From positions 1 through 42,233 of the forward strand of contig JADDQE010000190.1 of assembly GCA_016781525.1 (NCBI GenBank): 42,233 nt of DNA, given 5' to 3'. The position numbers were made by a program, and so were the translations under genes. Source of the stretch: a bacterium. Lineage in GTDB: Bacteria; Chloroflexota; Chloroflexia; Chloroflexales; Kallotenuaceae. Positions 32,960 through 41,112 of the stretch are shown here, in pieces; position 1 is the first letter of the stretch, and each line of letters begins with the position of its first letter. The notes below the pieces were generated by a model. That model was not told the DNA's origin. It made no database searches and saw only the letters and a list, made by a program, of their open reading frames with translations.

Positions 32960-33032
32960 GCCTCGTGCCTTATCCCTCGGCCCTCGTGGCTTGTTCTTTG
33001 TTCTCTGCTCTTCGCTCTTGCTCCCCTCGCCT
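32960..33032. repeat. Strand-biased pyrimidine/purine low-complexity tract
   Basis: The + strand between the kinase stop and the regulator gene is strongly pyrimidine-rich: TTGTTCTTTGTTCTCTGC, then CTCTTCGCTCTTGCTCCCC. The minus strand, which is the transcript sense, reads as imperfect GAACAAAGAACAAG and GAGGGCCGAGGGA motifs. It is not coding. Confidence 0.55.
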
Positions 33033-34046
33033 CTAATCCCGCGCTCCTTCAATCTGCAGCGTTACCCGAATTTCAGTACCGTGCCCGGCCGACGACGTGA
33101 CGGCGAATTGCGCACCGACCAACTCCGCCCGCTCGCGCATGCTGGCGAGGCCCCAGTGCTTGCCTTTCGTGCGCGCGGCCACCGTGCGGGGATCGAAGCC
33201 TGGCCCGTCATCACGGATCAACACAATCACCTGGCCCTTGTGGACTGCATGGTGGACGGCAACATGCGCGCCGCGGGCATGTTTTGCGACGTTGTTGAGC
33301 GCCTCCTGCGCAATCCGGTAGAGCACGATCTCTTGCTCGGCGGCCAAGTGGGGAAGGGCTGTGCCTTCACAGCGCACATGGATGGCACCCCCGGAGTCGA
33401 AGCGCGAGCAGAGCTCGTTCAGCGCGGCATCGAGACCTTGGTGATCCAGTGTCGGCGGCCGGAGATCGGCGATAAAGCGCCGTACTTCATGCAGCCCACT
33501 GCGGCTCCCGTCCCGGAGGTGGCAGAGCAAATCATGTAGTCGATCGTAGTTGCGTTGCTGCGCGAGGGTAAGACTATGCTCGAGCCCAAGCAGCACATGC
33601 GCCAGTACTTGTGCGGGCCCGTCGTGTACCTCACGCGCTAGCCGGGTACGCTCGTCTTCGCGCCCCTGAATAATCTGGGCCTTGAGCGCCAGCTCCCATG
33701 GGTCCGTCTGCGTCGCGTCGTCCTGCAGCGTCGTGCTGCTCATCTCGGTTTGTCGAATTAGCTGCTCAATGCTGCGGGCCGCTTTTTGCAGCTCGTCGAC
33801 CTCCAGCTCGAGCGCGTGCTGACGCTCCTGCAGCTGTCGCAGCTGGCGGACCACAATCGCATTTGCGTCGCTGCGACTACTGCGGACGCTTAGCTCGTCG
33901 ATCGTACGCGCAATTTGCCGTAAATCCAATGTTGCGGGCGTCAGTCGCTGCTGGACCTCCGCGAGCACGATTCGCAGACGGGTTACCTGCTCATTAACGA
34001 TTGCGGCGGCCTGATTTTGATATTTCGCGCTCACGGTATCGGTCAC
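33033..34046 (-). CDS. DegS-like cytoplasmic sensor histidine kinase
   Basis: This 337-residue kinase has a long N-terminal helical region (about residues 1-120, coiled-coil heptads around 60-100) and no membrane helix. The HisKA_3 dimerisation motif TRLAREVHDGPAQVLAHVLL puts the phosphorylated His at H141. The ATPase domain has LNNVAKHARGAHV (N-box) and DDGPGFDP (G-box). This is the DegS/NarX arrangement, and 'EVHDGPAQ' matches DegS closely, with the sensor as a soluble coiled coil. It starts with GTG at 34046, 37 bases after the HAD phosphatase stop. The partner regulator gene lies downstream. The signal sensed is unknown. Confidence 0.9.
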   Translation of the reverse strand: MTDTVSAKYQNQAAAIVNEQVTRLRIVLAEVQQRLTPATLDLRQIARTIDELSVRSSRSDANAIVVRQLRQLQERQHALELEVDELQKAARSIEQLIRQTEMSSTTLQDDATQTDPWELALKAQIIQGREDERTRLAREVHDGPAQVLAHVLLGLEHSLTLAQQRNYDRLHDLLCHLRDGSRSGLHEVRRFIADLRPPTLDHQGLDAALNELCSRFDSGGAIHVRCEGTALPHLAAEQEIVLYRIAQEALNNVAKHARGAHVAVHHAVHKGQVIVLIRDDGPGFDPRTVAARTKGKHWGLASMRERAELVGAQFAVTSSAGHGTEIRVTLQIEGARD

Positions 34047-34083
34047 CAGCTACACAACAGATAATGCATGAAGAGTCGGCGCG

Positions 34084-34800
34084 TCAGCAGCTCGGAGTCC
34101 CCCTCGCCGGCTCACCAAGGATCACAGCCACCGCTGCCGCAGGGTCGGTCAGATCGGCGAGAACTGCATCCGGCTGGTGTGCCTCGAGCTCGTCGGCGGT
34201 AAAGGTTCCGGTCGCGACGGCAACCGTGCGTGCTCCACCAGCTTTACCGCAGGCAATATCACGCGGAGTGTCGCCAATCACAATTGCTCGTCCGACGTCC
34301 TGGCCATAGCGCGCAATTGTTTTCTGCCGCGCGATTGGTACAAGCTGCGTGCGATCACGATGGTCGGAGCCATAGGCGCCGATCCCCAAGTCGAAGTAGT
34401 GGTCCAGATTGAGCGCCCGCAGCTTCAGCTCGGCTACGGGCTCCAGGTTGCCTGTAAGCAGTGTTTGGATCACGTTCCGCTCGCGCAGTTGCTCGAGCGC
34501 CGCCACAACGCCCGGCAGGAGGCGCAGGTGCTGGTGCAGCTCGTGCGCGATCGTATCCAGCAGCTGATGGTAGCGCGCGCTAAATTGCGGCAGCAGCTCA
34601 AGCGCGGCGGCCTCGCCCACGTCGTGCAGCGCCAGCGTTTCGAGGACAATCTGGCCATCGGTTTTGCCGCCATAGTCCACACGCTTGATCTCGTCCGGCA
34701 GCTGGTAGACTTCGCGCAGAGCCTGCAGAAAGACTCGTCCAACCGTGCCATTTCCGCGCATGAGTGTTCCGTCGACGTCCCACAGGACCAGTGTGGACAT
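34084..34800 (-). CDS. HAD superfamily phosphatase (phosphoglycolate phosphatase-like)
   Basis: This 238-residue HAD hydrolase has motif I LVLWDVDGTLMRG (residues 4-16) with the nucleophile and acid Asp pair (DxDGT). An alpha-helical cap (about 17-90) follows, then motif II TLLTGN, the motif III lysine near RQKTIARYG and motif IV VIGDTPRDIACGKAGG. This is the common subfamily I layout of phosphoglycolate and related small-molecule phosphatases. The ATG immediately follows the TAG of the upstream hypothetical gene (34801), and the kinase gene starts 37 bases downstream, so all three are probably one transcript. The substrate is not predictable from the sequence. Confidence 0.87.
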   Translation of the reverse strand: MSTLVLWDVDGTLMRGNGTVGRVFLQALREVYQLPDEIKRVDYGGKTDGQIVLETLALHDVGEAAALELLPQFSARYHQLLDTIAHELHQHLRLLPGVVAALEQLRERNVIQTLLTGNLEPVAELKLRALNLDHYFDLGIGAYGSDHRDRTQLVPIARQKTIARYGQDVGRAIVIGDTPRDIACGKAGGARTVAVATGTFTADELEAHQPDAVLADLTDPAAAVAVILGEPARGTPSC

Positions 34801-35553
34801 CTAGCGGGCCTTGATTAGCTCGGATGCCGGCTCGACCAAGCGGTGCAGCCGCTCAAAATCGTCGGCGAGCTCGGTATCTTGCATTGCGATATCGACGGGG
34901 ACATCAAATTTGACCGGTACCGTGGCCGCGATCGGGATGTTCATGTTGAGATTGACGGGAAGCTCCATTCCGGCTGGGAGGCTAAGCGCGACACTCCCGT
35001 TGATCTGTCCACCGCCGCCAGGCAGAGTAAAGCGTGCCGGTACGACGAGCGGTACTGGTGCGGTGGTCCGGACGGCTGTTTCTTGATTGACCGGTACGTC
35101 GAGCGTGATCGGCAGCTGCTGGTCGATTGGAATATTTGTCCGGATATGAGCACTTTGCAGCCCCTCGATCGCCGCCATCAGCTCCGCGACACTATAGCGC
35201 GCGGTATCCATTGCGCTCGCTGGATTCTGCTGGATCTCTTCCAATCGCCGGCCGGCTGCGGTATCCATCGCCAATCCCGCCTGAACCGCTTCGAGCTGGG
35301 CCTGGGCACGATTGTAGAGGCGAAGCGCATAGATGCCGCCGCCCAGTAACAAGAGTAGCAGCAGCGCATTGAGGCCAAAGGAAAACCAAATCATCGCCTT
35401 GTAGGGCATCGGAATGCGCGGCTGGACGACAATGGTTTTGGCGTTGCCAACCGGGATCATGCGGCGGCCAGCAGCCGGCACAAGAGTGGTTGAGGCGTCG
35501 TCACCTGACTCTAGCGTAACACGCTCTTGTGCGCTTGTCGGACGATCTTGCAT
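34801..35553 (-). CDS. Hypothetical protein with one membrane helix and a repetitive beta-like outer domain
   Basis: This 250-residue protein is not one I recognise. It has a polar N-terminus (about residues 1-50), one strong membrane helix (about 54-76, IWFSFGLNALLLLLLLGGGIY) and a helical segment to about 135. From about 139 to 230 it carries repeated short strands of the type 'IPI', 'DVPV', 'PVPLVVPARF', 'LPVNLNMNIPI' and 'VPVKFDVPVDIA', suggesting a repetitive beta structure or a membrane-surface lattice. The N-terminus is probably cytoplasmic and the rest outside. Its stop abuts the HAD phosphatase start (TAG then ATG). AAGGAG lies eight bases upstream of the ATG and a perfect 7+7 palindrome about 83 bases further up. 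Confidence 0.7.
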   Translation of the reverse strand: MQDRPTSAQERVTLESGDDASTTLVPAAGRRMIPVGNAKTIVVQPRIPMPYKAMIWFSFGLNALLLLLLLGGGIYALRLYNRAQAQLEAVQAGLAMDTAAGRRLEEIQQNPASAMDTARYSVAELMAAIEGLQSAHIRTNIPIDQQLPITLDVPVNQETAVRTTAPVPLVVPARFTLPGGGGQINGSVALSLPAGMELPVNLNMNIPIAATVPVKFDVPVDIAMQDTELADDFERLHRLVEPASELIKAR

Positions 35554-35635
35554 CGCAGAACTCCTTCATCCTTTGATCCGCGGGCGGGGCATGGTGCGAC
35601 GAGACAACGGAGCATCACTTTATGAGCTTATACCA

Positions 35636-35652
35636 TACCACAAACTGTGGTA
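35636..35652. promoter_or_regulatory. Palindrome TACCACA-AAC-TGTGGTA, possible operator
   Basis: A perfect seven-base inverted repeat with a three-base centre lies upstream of the minus-strand hypothetical gene (start 35553). It is next to a TATAAG (35627-35632, minus strand) that could be the -10 element. The palindrome would occupy the -10/-35 spacer, as with dimeric repressors or MerR-like activators. Confidence 0.4.
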
Positions 35653-35714
35653 CACCGCGATAGTCCAGGTCCTACCACTCCATAGCTCTTCGGTTGAGAC
35701 AAGGGTAGGCAGCA

Positions 35715-36452
35715 CTATTTCAGGCTCCGGTAGACGACACGCCGTCCGCGTAGCCTACCGACCAGCAGCTCAAGCACGAGCACCACTGCAAGACAAACGA
35801 TATCGACGACGATGACGGGTATGAGGGCAGTGACCAATAGCTGCGCATGGACAACCAGTACTTCCACCCAGCGTGGAGGTAGCTCGGGCCGAACTCCCAG
35901 CAGGAACAAGAGGCCGCCAATCACCACGACCGCCGCCCCGACGACCCACCAGGCTTGGCGGTCGGCTTCACTAGGGAACATGGTATTCGCGACGGCGAAG
36001 AGCAGGTACAGCGCGAGCGTGCTGCTCCAATGGCTGAGCAGGCTACGCAGCTGGTCCAGGATGGCAAGATCAAGCGTGGCCGGCGGAGGATCGAGCGAGC
36101 GCACGAGGAGTACGAGGCAAGCTACGCCGGCAAAGAGCGGCGCCGCGCCAACAAGACTCATCCGCAGCGGATCGGCTTTCGCGACCACTACTTCGCCTTG
36201 GCGCGCGTCACCTTGGCCGCGGAACTGAAACAAATTGATGCGCATCACCCGAATTCCTAGTAGCAGCGCTAGGGCGGCATGGCTGAGCTCGTGGAGCACC
36301 ACCCCTGGCAGCACAAGGAGGTCGTATGCTGCGGTTGCTACACGTGAGCTGCCGCTGATCAGCAGGACCAAGCCTTGGATATGCCGCGATAGCAGCACGC
36401 CGAGAAACCACAGCGCGACGAAGACCCCACACAGCCAGAGCAGTGGCATCAT
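35715..36452 (-). CDS. M50B-like membrane metallopeptidase
   Basis: This 245-residue protein has about six membrane helices. LLVLPGVVLHELSHAALALLLG (about residues 45-66) contains the zinc-binding HExxH motif (H54, E55, H58) inside a hydrophobic helix. This is the hallmark of the M50 group, which cleaves membrane-embedded substrates. The usual downstream 'NPxxDG' ligand motif is not evident; the AGaaP-like GAAPLFAGVA and later helices are closer to the M50B-like family, whose activity is largely unproven. The gene starts three bases after the ruvA stop (ruvA ends at 36456), so they are cotranscribed. The end lies 161 bases before the hypothetical gene on the same strand. Confidence 0.75.
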   Translation of the reverse strand: MMPLLWLCGVFVALWFLGVLLSRHIQGLVLLISGSSRVATAAYDLLVLPGVVLHELSHAALALLLGIRVMRINLFQFRGQGDARQGEVVVAKADPLRMSLVGAAPLFAGVACLVLLVRSLDPPPATLDLAILDQLRSLLSHWSSTLALYLLFAVANTMFPSEADRQAWWVVGAAVVVIGGLLFLLGVRPELPPRWVEVLVVHAQLLVTALIPVIVVDIVCLAVVLVLELLVGRLRGRRVVYRSLK

Positions 36453-36455
36453 GCG

Positions 36456-37052
36456 TTATACCCCACCAAAGTAGCGCAGCGCCAGCCGCAGCCGCTCTTC
36501 AAGATCCTGAGGTGCGTCCGCGGGCAGCGAAGATACAGCCGACTGGGCCTCGAGCGCGCTGTAGCCAAGACTGGTGAGAACATCCTGAAGCTCGGTGTTG
36601 AGATGCGATACCGCGGGAGCTGTGGTCGTGCCGGTCGGCATAACCTTGTTCAGGTCGAGCTTGCCTTTGAGCTCGAGTACCAGCCGTGCCGCCGTCTTCT
36701 TACCGATACCCGGCACTTGGGCCAGCAGGGCTGTATTTTCGGTAGCAATAGCCAGGTGAATCTGGTCGATCGGCGCAGCCGACAACAGCCCCAGCGCCAT
36801 GCGCGGCCCGACGCCGGTTACACTCAGCAGTGTTTCAAAGAAAACCCGCTGCTCCATCGACGAAAAGCCGTACAGCACCAGCGCGTCCTCACGGACGTGT
36901 AGATATGTGTACAGCAGAACTTCACTGCCAACGGCGCCCATGCCTTGGAGGACCGGACGCGGGGCAAAGACGTGGTAACCGACCCCGCCCGTCTCGACGA
37001 TGGCGTAATCGGTCCCTGCCAGTAGTAGATTGCCGCGAAGTGATGCGATCAT
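36456..37052 (-). CDS. ruvA: Holliday junction branch migration protein RuvA
   Basis: This 198-residue protein has the RuvA layout. An OB-fold starts MIASLRGNLLLAG (residues 1-13), with YLHVREDALVLYGF (about 49-62). Two helix-hairpin-helix motifs follow (SVTGVGPRMALGLL at about 77-90 and QVPGIGKKTAARLVLELKGKL at about 112-132). The C-terminal domain III (about 150-198, DVLTSLGYSALEAQSAV) contacts RuvB. RuvA tetramers bind four-way junctions and load the RuvB motor. ruvB and ruvC are not in the window. A perfect -10 element (TATAAT, 37091-37096 on the minus strand) lies about 40 bases upstream of the ATG. The M50B-like gene follows three bases downstream. Confidence 0.96.
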   Translation of the reverse strand: MIASLRGNLLLAGTDYAIVETGGVGYHVFAPRPVLQGMGAVGSEVLLYTYLHVREDALVLYGFSSMEQRVFFETLLSVTGVGPRMALGLLSAAPIDQIHLAIATENTALLAQVPGIGKKTAARLVLELKGKLDLNKVMPTGTTTAPAVSHLNTELQDVLTSLGYSALEAQSAVSSLPADAPQDLEERLRLALRYFGGV

Positions 37053-37524
37053 GTTCCAGTCGTGGTTGAGGGTATGGCTCTGTGCACGGGATTATACACC
37101 GCGCAGCGATTTTGCGAGATAGATTGTACTCATCAGCACGGTCGCAAATCGCAGCACATGGTATGGCGCACACCTTTGAGCTTGGCCTGCAAAGCTCAAA
37201 AATTAATTGTCACTCCAGCATTCATCTCTTCCGACCGATAGCTGAGCCAGGATGAGTTGCCACCTCGGTCGCTATAAGCTTGAGCAGGACACGGCGCGGC
37301 GGGCGCTCAATGCTGTCTACGGAGCGCTCAAGGAGGACCGCGAGGGTGCCTAATGCCGTCCAACAAGATCGGCCAGAATAATCCGGGCCATGCTTTGTCG
37401 CTTGGCATTGCGTCAAACTTGCTTTTGGCATATGCTTTGCAACAAAGGCCAGTTCAGGTGGCTTTGTGGGCGTCAGACATAGCGTTTGATGATACCTAAT
37501 CCTCGATAGACTGGTGGAGGGTGC
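37053..37524. other. 472-base region between divergent ruvA and the DJ-1/PfpI gene
   Basis: It contains a TATAAT -10 element for ruvA (minus, 37091-37096) and a perfect nine-pair hairpin TTTGAGCTT/AAGCTCAAA (37175-37183 with 37192-37200) without a T-run. A 33-codon frame (37252-37353, +) reads RYKLEQDTARRALNAVYGAL. It may be a scrap of an integrase-type transposase, where 'RALNxVY' segments occur before the conserved 'NFFQP', but this is weak. Nothing else is recognised. Confidence 0.4.
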
Positions 37525-38094
37525 ATGTTCGGATTTGGCAAAAAGAAAGCGCGGCTCAAGCGGTCGCGCATCGCTGTGTTAGTCGCGGACGGAGTGGAGC
37601 AGGCCCAGCTTGATGCCGCGGTAAAGCAGCTACGTGGTGCCGGAGCGGAAATCTTTATTGTGGCGCCGCGCTACGGCAAGATCCAGGCGCTGCGTGCCCT
37701 CCAATCTGGGGCCAAGGTTCCGGTCGATGTGACGCTGGAAGAGGTGCATCCCGCGTCCTTCGCGGCCCTGGTGATTCCAGGTGGAACATTACACGCGGAC
37801 CGCTTACGGCAAAACGAGCGCGCACGCGAGTTTGTACGGGCGTTTGTACGGAGCGGCAAGCCCGTGGCATTGATGGGCCATGCTCCATGGGTGCTTGCCT
37901 CGGCGGGCGTGCTGGAAGGGCGCAGGCTTACGTCGTGGCCAGGCATTAAGGACGACGTGATCAACGCTGGCGGCGAGTGGGTGGACGAGCCGTATGTTCA
38001 AGACGGGAACTTGCTCTCGGGCCGCACCACGCGCGATCTGCGCAAGTTTAGCAAGCAGCTCAAAAAGCACGTGGCCGAGTTCGTCGACGTGTAG
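37525..38094 (+). CDS. DJ-1/PfpI family protein lacking the nucleophile cysteine
   Basis: This 189-residue protein follows the DJ-1/PfpI fold. After a basic start (GKKKARLKRSRIAVLVADGVEQ) come RYGKIQALRAL, then ALVIPGG (81-87, the GG before the elbow), and VALMGHAPWVLASAGVL (114-130) at the nucleophile elbow. The family motif AICHGPW has become LMGHAPW, so the catalytic Cys is replaced by Gly118 and the following Gly by Ala120. Glu25 of the acid-pair region and His119 remain. Protease, deglycase or hydratase activity of the usual type is therefore unlikely, and a structural or binding role is more plausible. GGTGGAGGG lies just before the ATG. A strong terminator follows at 38126-38155. Confidence 0.87.
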   Translation: MFGFGKKKARLKRSRIAVLVADGVEQAQLDAAVKQLRGAGAEIFIVAPRYGKIQALRALQSGAKVPVDVTLEEVHPASFAALVIPGGTLHADRLRQNERAREFVRAFVRSGKPVALMGHAPWVLASAGVLEGRRLTSWPGIKDDVINAGGEWVDEPYVQDGNLLSGRTTRDLRKFSKQLKKHVAEFVDV

Positions 38095-38125
38095 CCGCCG
38101 CTGATGAACCCAATGCTGCTGATCG

Positions 38126-38155
38126 ATAGCTCCCACCACGGGGAGCTATTTTTTT
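38126..38155 (+). terminator. Rho-independent terminator after the DJ-1/PfpI gene
   Basis: A nine-pair stem ATAGCTCCC/GGGAGCTAT (38126-38134 with 38141-38149), a six-base loop and seven consecutive T residues (38149-38155), 32 bases after the stop. This is the clearest intrinsic terminator in the window. Confidence 0.92.
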
Positions 38156-38275
38156 GCCTTTACTGTAGGTGCGGTCGTAGCCTGCGGCTAAAGGCCTAGT
38201 CGACAATCCGTCTCCCGACCTACGTGGCCGCCACGCCCGATGCGTATACTTCGAGGCGCTTAGAAGGAGATTTTT

Positions 38276-40006
38276 GTGATCAGACGAATTGTGATGGTCT
38301 TCGGCAGTGCGCTCCTTCTTATTTCAGCGCTCGTTCCAAACGCTGCGGGTCAGGTCCAGGCACAATCATCCCCCGGCGAAGTTTTCCGCCTCGCCGGCGT
38401 TAATCCAGGCTTGGTCTACGCGGGCATGGCTTGCGGCGTCTTCCAGCGTGAGATGCACCAACCCTGGACCAAAGTGGCGGGCCTCGATAGCGGCCCGGTA
38501 CAAGATATGGTGTCGCTGCAGGGCGATGCTGTTCTCGCCGTATCCGGCAACACTCTTTACCGCCGTGAACCCGGCGGAGGTTTCCAAGTCGTTATGGAGC
38601 CGGGTAACGCCGGCAGCCCCGCCGTTGTGACGGGTGTAGCTGCCAACCCAGCCGGTACCCGTGCCTACTATGTTACTGGCGGCAGCGTCGCGGTGGTATA
38701 TCGCTCGGATGATGGCGGCCGCAGCTGGAAAGCGGCGGGCGCACCAAACGGCGGGACGAGCGAGAGCTACGCGACCGATATTGCCGTGCTCGCCGACAGA
38801 GCGACCGGTCAGGAAGCGGCGCTTGTTTCGTATGGCTTGCCGGGCCGTCAAGGCTCTGGCTCGCGCCTCAGCCGCTCTACCGATGGCGGCCTAACCTGGA
38901 GCGATGTGCCGGGCTACACGGGTGATGTCGCTCAGTCCACTGCTCCACTCCTGTTTGTGGACCAGAACGGCAGCACCTTTTACGCGGCTCATTTTCACCG
39001 ACCCGACATGGCGCCGCGCTTGTATCGGGGTGACATCGGGTTCGGCGGGCTAGCCGAGATACCCCTGCCGGCAGAGCTCAAGCCGAATGGCATACGGCGG
39101 CTTGTGGCCTATAACAACACAATGATTGTGGCCGGCGACGTCGGGCTCTTGATCAGCCGCGCGCTCGGGGCTCCCAATACATGGGCACGCTACGACCAGA
39201 ACCTCGGCGGCCGGCGCATCAATGACCTGCTGTACACCTATCGGCAGCCAATCGGCCCGTTCCTGTACGTGGCCACCTCGTCGGGTGTATTCGAGCGGCC
39301 CGACGGCCATCCGCAGTGGGACCCTGCATCCGAAAACTTGCCCTCGTGTGGCACGGTCACGCCCTATACGTCGATACCGCCGTTTCAGGATACACCCGAG
39401 CGCCGCTTCTTTATCCAGACGGGCCACTCACTGAGCGGAGGATTCAAGACATTCTGGGAGCGCAACGGCGGGCTGCCGGTCTTCGGCTATCCTCTGAGTG
39501 AGGAATTTAGCGAAACAAACATTGATCTGCGGCAGGACTTTACCACACAGTACTTCGAGCGCGAACGCTTCGAGTATCATCCCGAGAACAGCGAGCCATA
39601 TCGTGTACTGCTTGGGCGGCTTGGCGATGAGGTGTTGCGCCTACGAGGACGTGATTGGCGTAATGAGGGTGGGACCAGTAATCCTTTCCCAGGAACGACG
39701 TGCGAGGCTTTCGCGGTTGGCAGTCAACGACGTACCGTATGTGGACCGTTCCTGCAATACTGGCGCACGCATGGCTTGGACCTCGACCGGCGCCCAGGTG
39801 TGACCTTCAACGAAAGTCTCGGGCTATTTGGGCTGCCGCTCACAGCACCCAAGGTTGAGCAGAATCCCGACGGCGGCCAGGTATGGACGCAGTGGTTCGA
39901 GCGTGCTCGCTTTGAATATCATCCCCAAAATCCCGAGCCTTACAAGGTGCTGCTGGGACGACTCGGCGCGGAGGTGCTGCGACCACGAGGTGTGCCAGTC
40001 CCGTAG
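38276..40006 (+). CDS. Secreted protein with Asp-box propeller and two C-terminal repeats
   Basis: This 576-residue protein has a signal peptide (residues 1 to about 30: basic start, VFGSALLLISALVPNAAG, then a probable cleavage region around AQAQS). The body (about 40-380) includes two Asp-box motifs, YRSDDGGRSW (142-151) and SRSTDGGLTW (199-208), as in sialidase-like beta-propellers. The C-terminal part holds two similar units, each ending with a block of the form 'W/YFER-R-FEYHP-N-EPY-VLLGRLG-EVLR' (about 385-460 and 490-570). Such repeats are frequent in secreted Chloroflexota proteins. GTG at 38276 is the start, with AGAAGGAGA six bases upstream. No sialidase active site is visible, so carbohydrate or surface binding is the likely role. 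Confidence 0.8.
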   Translation: MIRRIVMVFGSALLLISALVPNAAGQVQAQSSPGEVFRLAGVNPGLVYAGMACGVFQREMHQPWTKVAGLDSGPVQDMVSLQGDAVLAVSGNTLYRREPGGGFQVVMEPGNAGSPAVVTGVAANPAGTRAYYVTGGSVAVVYRSDDGGRSWKAAGAPNGGTSESYATDIAVLADRATGQEAALVSYGLPGRQGSGSRLSRSTDGGLTWSDVPGYTGDVAQSTAPLLFVDQNGSTFYAAHFHRPDMAPRLYRGDIGFGGLAEIPLPAELKPNGIRRLVAYNNTMIVAGDVGLLISRALGAPNTWARYDQNLGGRRINDLLYTYRQPIGPFLYVATSSGVFERPDGHPQWDPASENLPSCGTVTPYTSIPPFQDTPERRFFIQTGHSLSGGFKTFWERNGGLPVFGYPLSEEFSETNIDLRQDFTTQYFERERFEYHPENSEPYRVLLGRLGDEVLRLRGRDWRNEGGTSNPFPGTTCEAFAVGSQRRTVCGPFLQYWRTHGLDLDRRPGVTFNESLGLFGLPLTAPKVEQNPDGGQVWTQWFERARFEYHPQNPEPYKVLLGRLGAEVLRPRGVPVP

Positions 40007-40278
40007 CGAGCTGGGCATGTAGCTTGCCTGACGACCACCCGCGCACTGAATCTCACCTCGGCGCGCGTGTTTTACCCTTTGTCTTCTGCGTTGCCTAGCT
40101 GTGTGCCGGTATATCGCTCGCGTAGGCGGTACTGAAATCATGTGATGGCCGTCGGACCCTCGCTTCATCTGCCCATCACTCCGATCGCCTTACCCGAGAT
40201 ATTGCTGTTCGCCTACACTGACAACATGGCGTTTTGCCCAGGCGTAGCTTGAGCCAGGTTGGTGGAAGGAGTGCATGC

Positions 40279-40893
40279 ATGACCATTCGAGCAGTGGTCT
40301 TTGATATTGGCGGCGTGTTGGAACAAACGCCGCGAACGGGATGGATTGACACATGGGAGGCCCAGCTTAACCTGCAACCAGGAGAACTGGAAGAGCGTCT
40401 CGAGGACGTCTGGCGGGCGGGGTCGCTTGGCCAGATTTCCGAAGCGGACGTCACTCTGATGGTCGGGTCTCGGTTAGGGTTGGATCCGTCCCAGGTGGAC
40501 GCCTTCATGAATGATTTATGGATCGAGTATTTGGGGACACTCGACGCTAAGCTGGTTGCTTTTTTCGGCAACCTCCGGCCCAGGTATCGCACCGCCATCA
40601 TCAGCAACAGCTTTGTTGGTGCTCGGGAAAAAGAGGAAGTATGTTATCAGTTTGATACGCTGTGCGATTTGATCATTTATTCGCACGAAGTGGGGATCGA
40701 GAAGCCCGATCGGCGCATCTTTGAACTGGCGTGTGAACGTCTCGATGTGCAGCCAAGTGAGGTCATCTTCCTTGACGACGTTGAGGAGTATGTCCAGGCG
40801 GCACGTGCGCTTGGGATGCAAGCTATCCTGTTTCAATCTACCTCACAAGCTATTGCCGAGATTGAAGCGATGTTGCGGACTCAGGCGTCATAG
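40279..40893 (+). CDS. HAD superfamily hydrolase (subfamily IA, 'DIGGVL' type)
   Basis: This 204-residue protein has motif I VVFDIGGVLEQ (residues 6-16) with the nucleophile Asp9. The +2 Asp is Gly, as in the common 'DIGGVL' subgroup. An all-helical cap, motif II AIISNS, motif III EKPDRRIF and motif IV VIFLDDVEEYVQAARALGM follow. These proteins dephosphorylate small metabolites, and several act on haloacids or are of unknown function. I chose the ATG at 40279, with GGAAGGAG upstream; an in-frame ATG at 40234 adds 15 residues with no family likeness. It stands alone between the secreted protein and the epimerase, with gaps of more than 200 bases on each side. Confidence 0.87.
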   Translation: MTIRAVVFDIGGVLEQTPRTGWIDTWEAQLNLQPGELEERLEDVWRAGSLGQISEADVTLMVGSRLGLDPSQVDAFMNDLWIEYLGTLDAKLVAFFGNLRPRYRTAIISNSFVGAREKEEVCYQFDTLCDLIIYSHEVGIEKPDRRIFELACERLDVQPSEVIFLDDVEEYVQAARALGMQAILFQSTSQAIAEIEAMLRTQAS

Positions 40894-41112
40894 ACCACGC
40901 GCACGTCCAACCTGGCGAAGAAAGCGGCGCCGGCGAGCGTAGGCGCTCCTCTAGAACTACGCAGCGGTCCTTGCCGAAGTGGTCAACCGCCTGTTCTTCG
41001 CGACGTTTCTTGTCTGGTTGGTTGCCGTCGTCATCCTGTGCGGTCACAGTATTACCTAGATAGCTGCTACACTTAGACGGCACAACCCTTTTCCCCGGGG
41101 TGGGAGGCGAGC

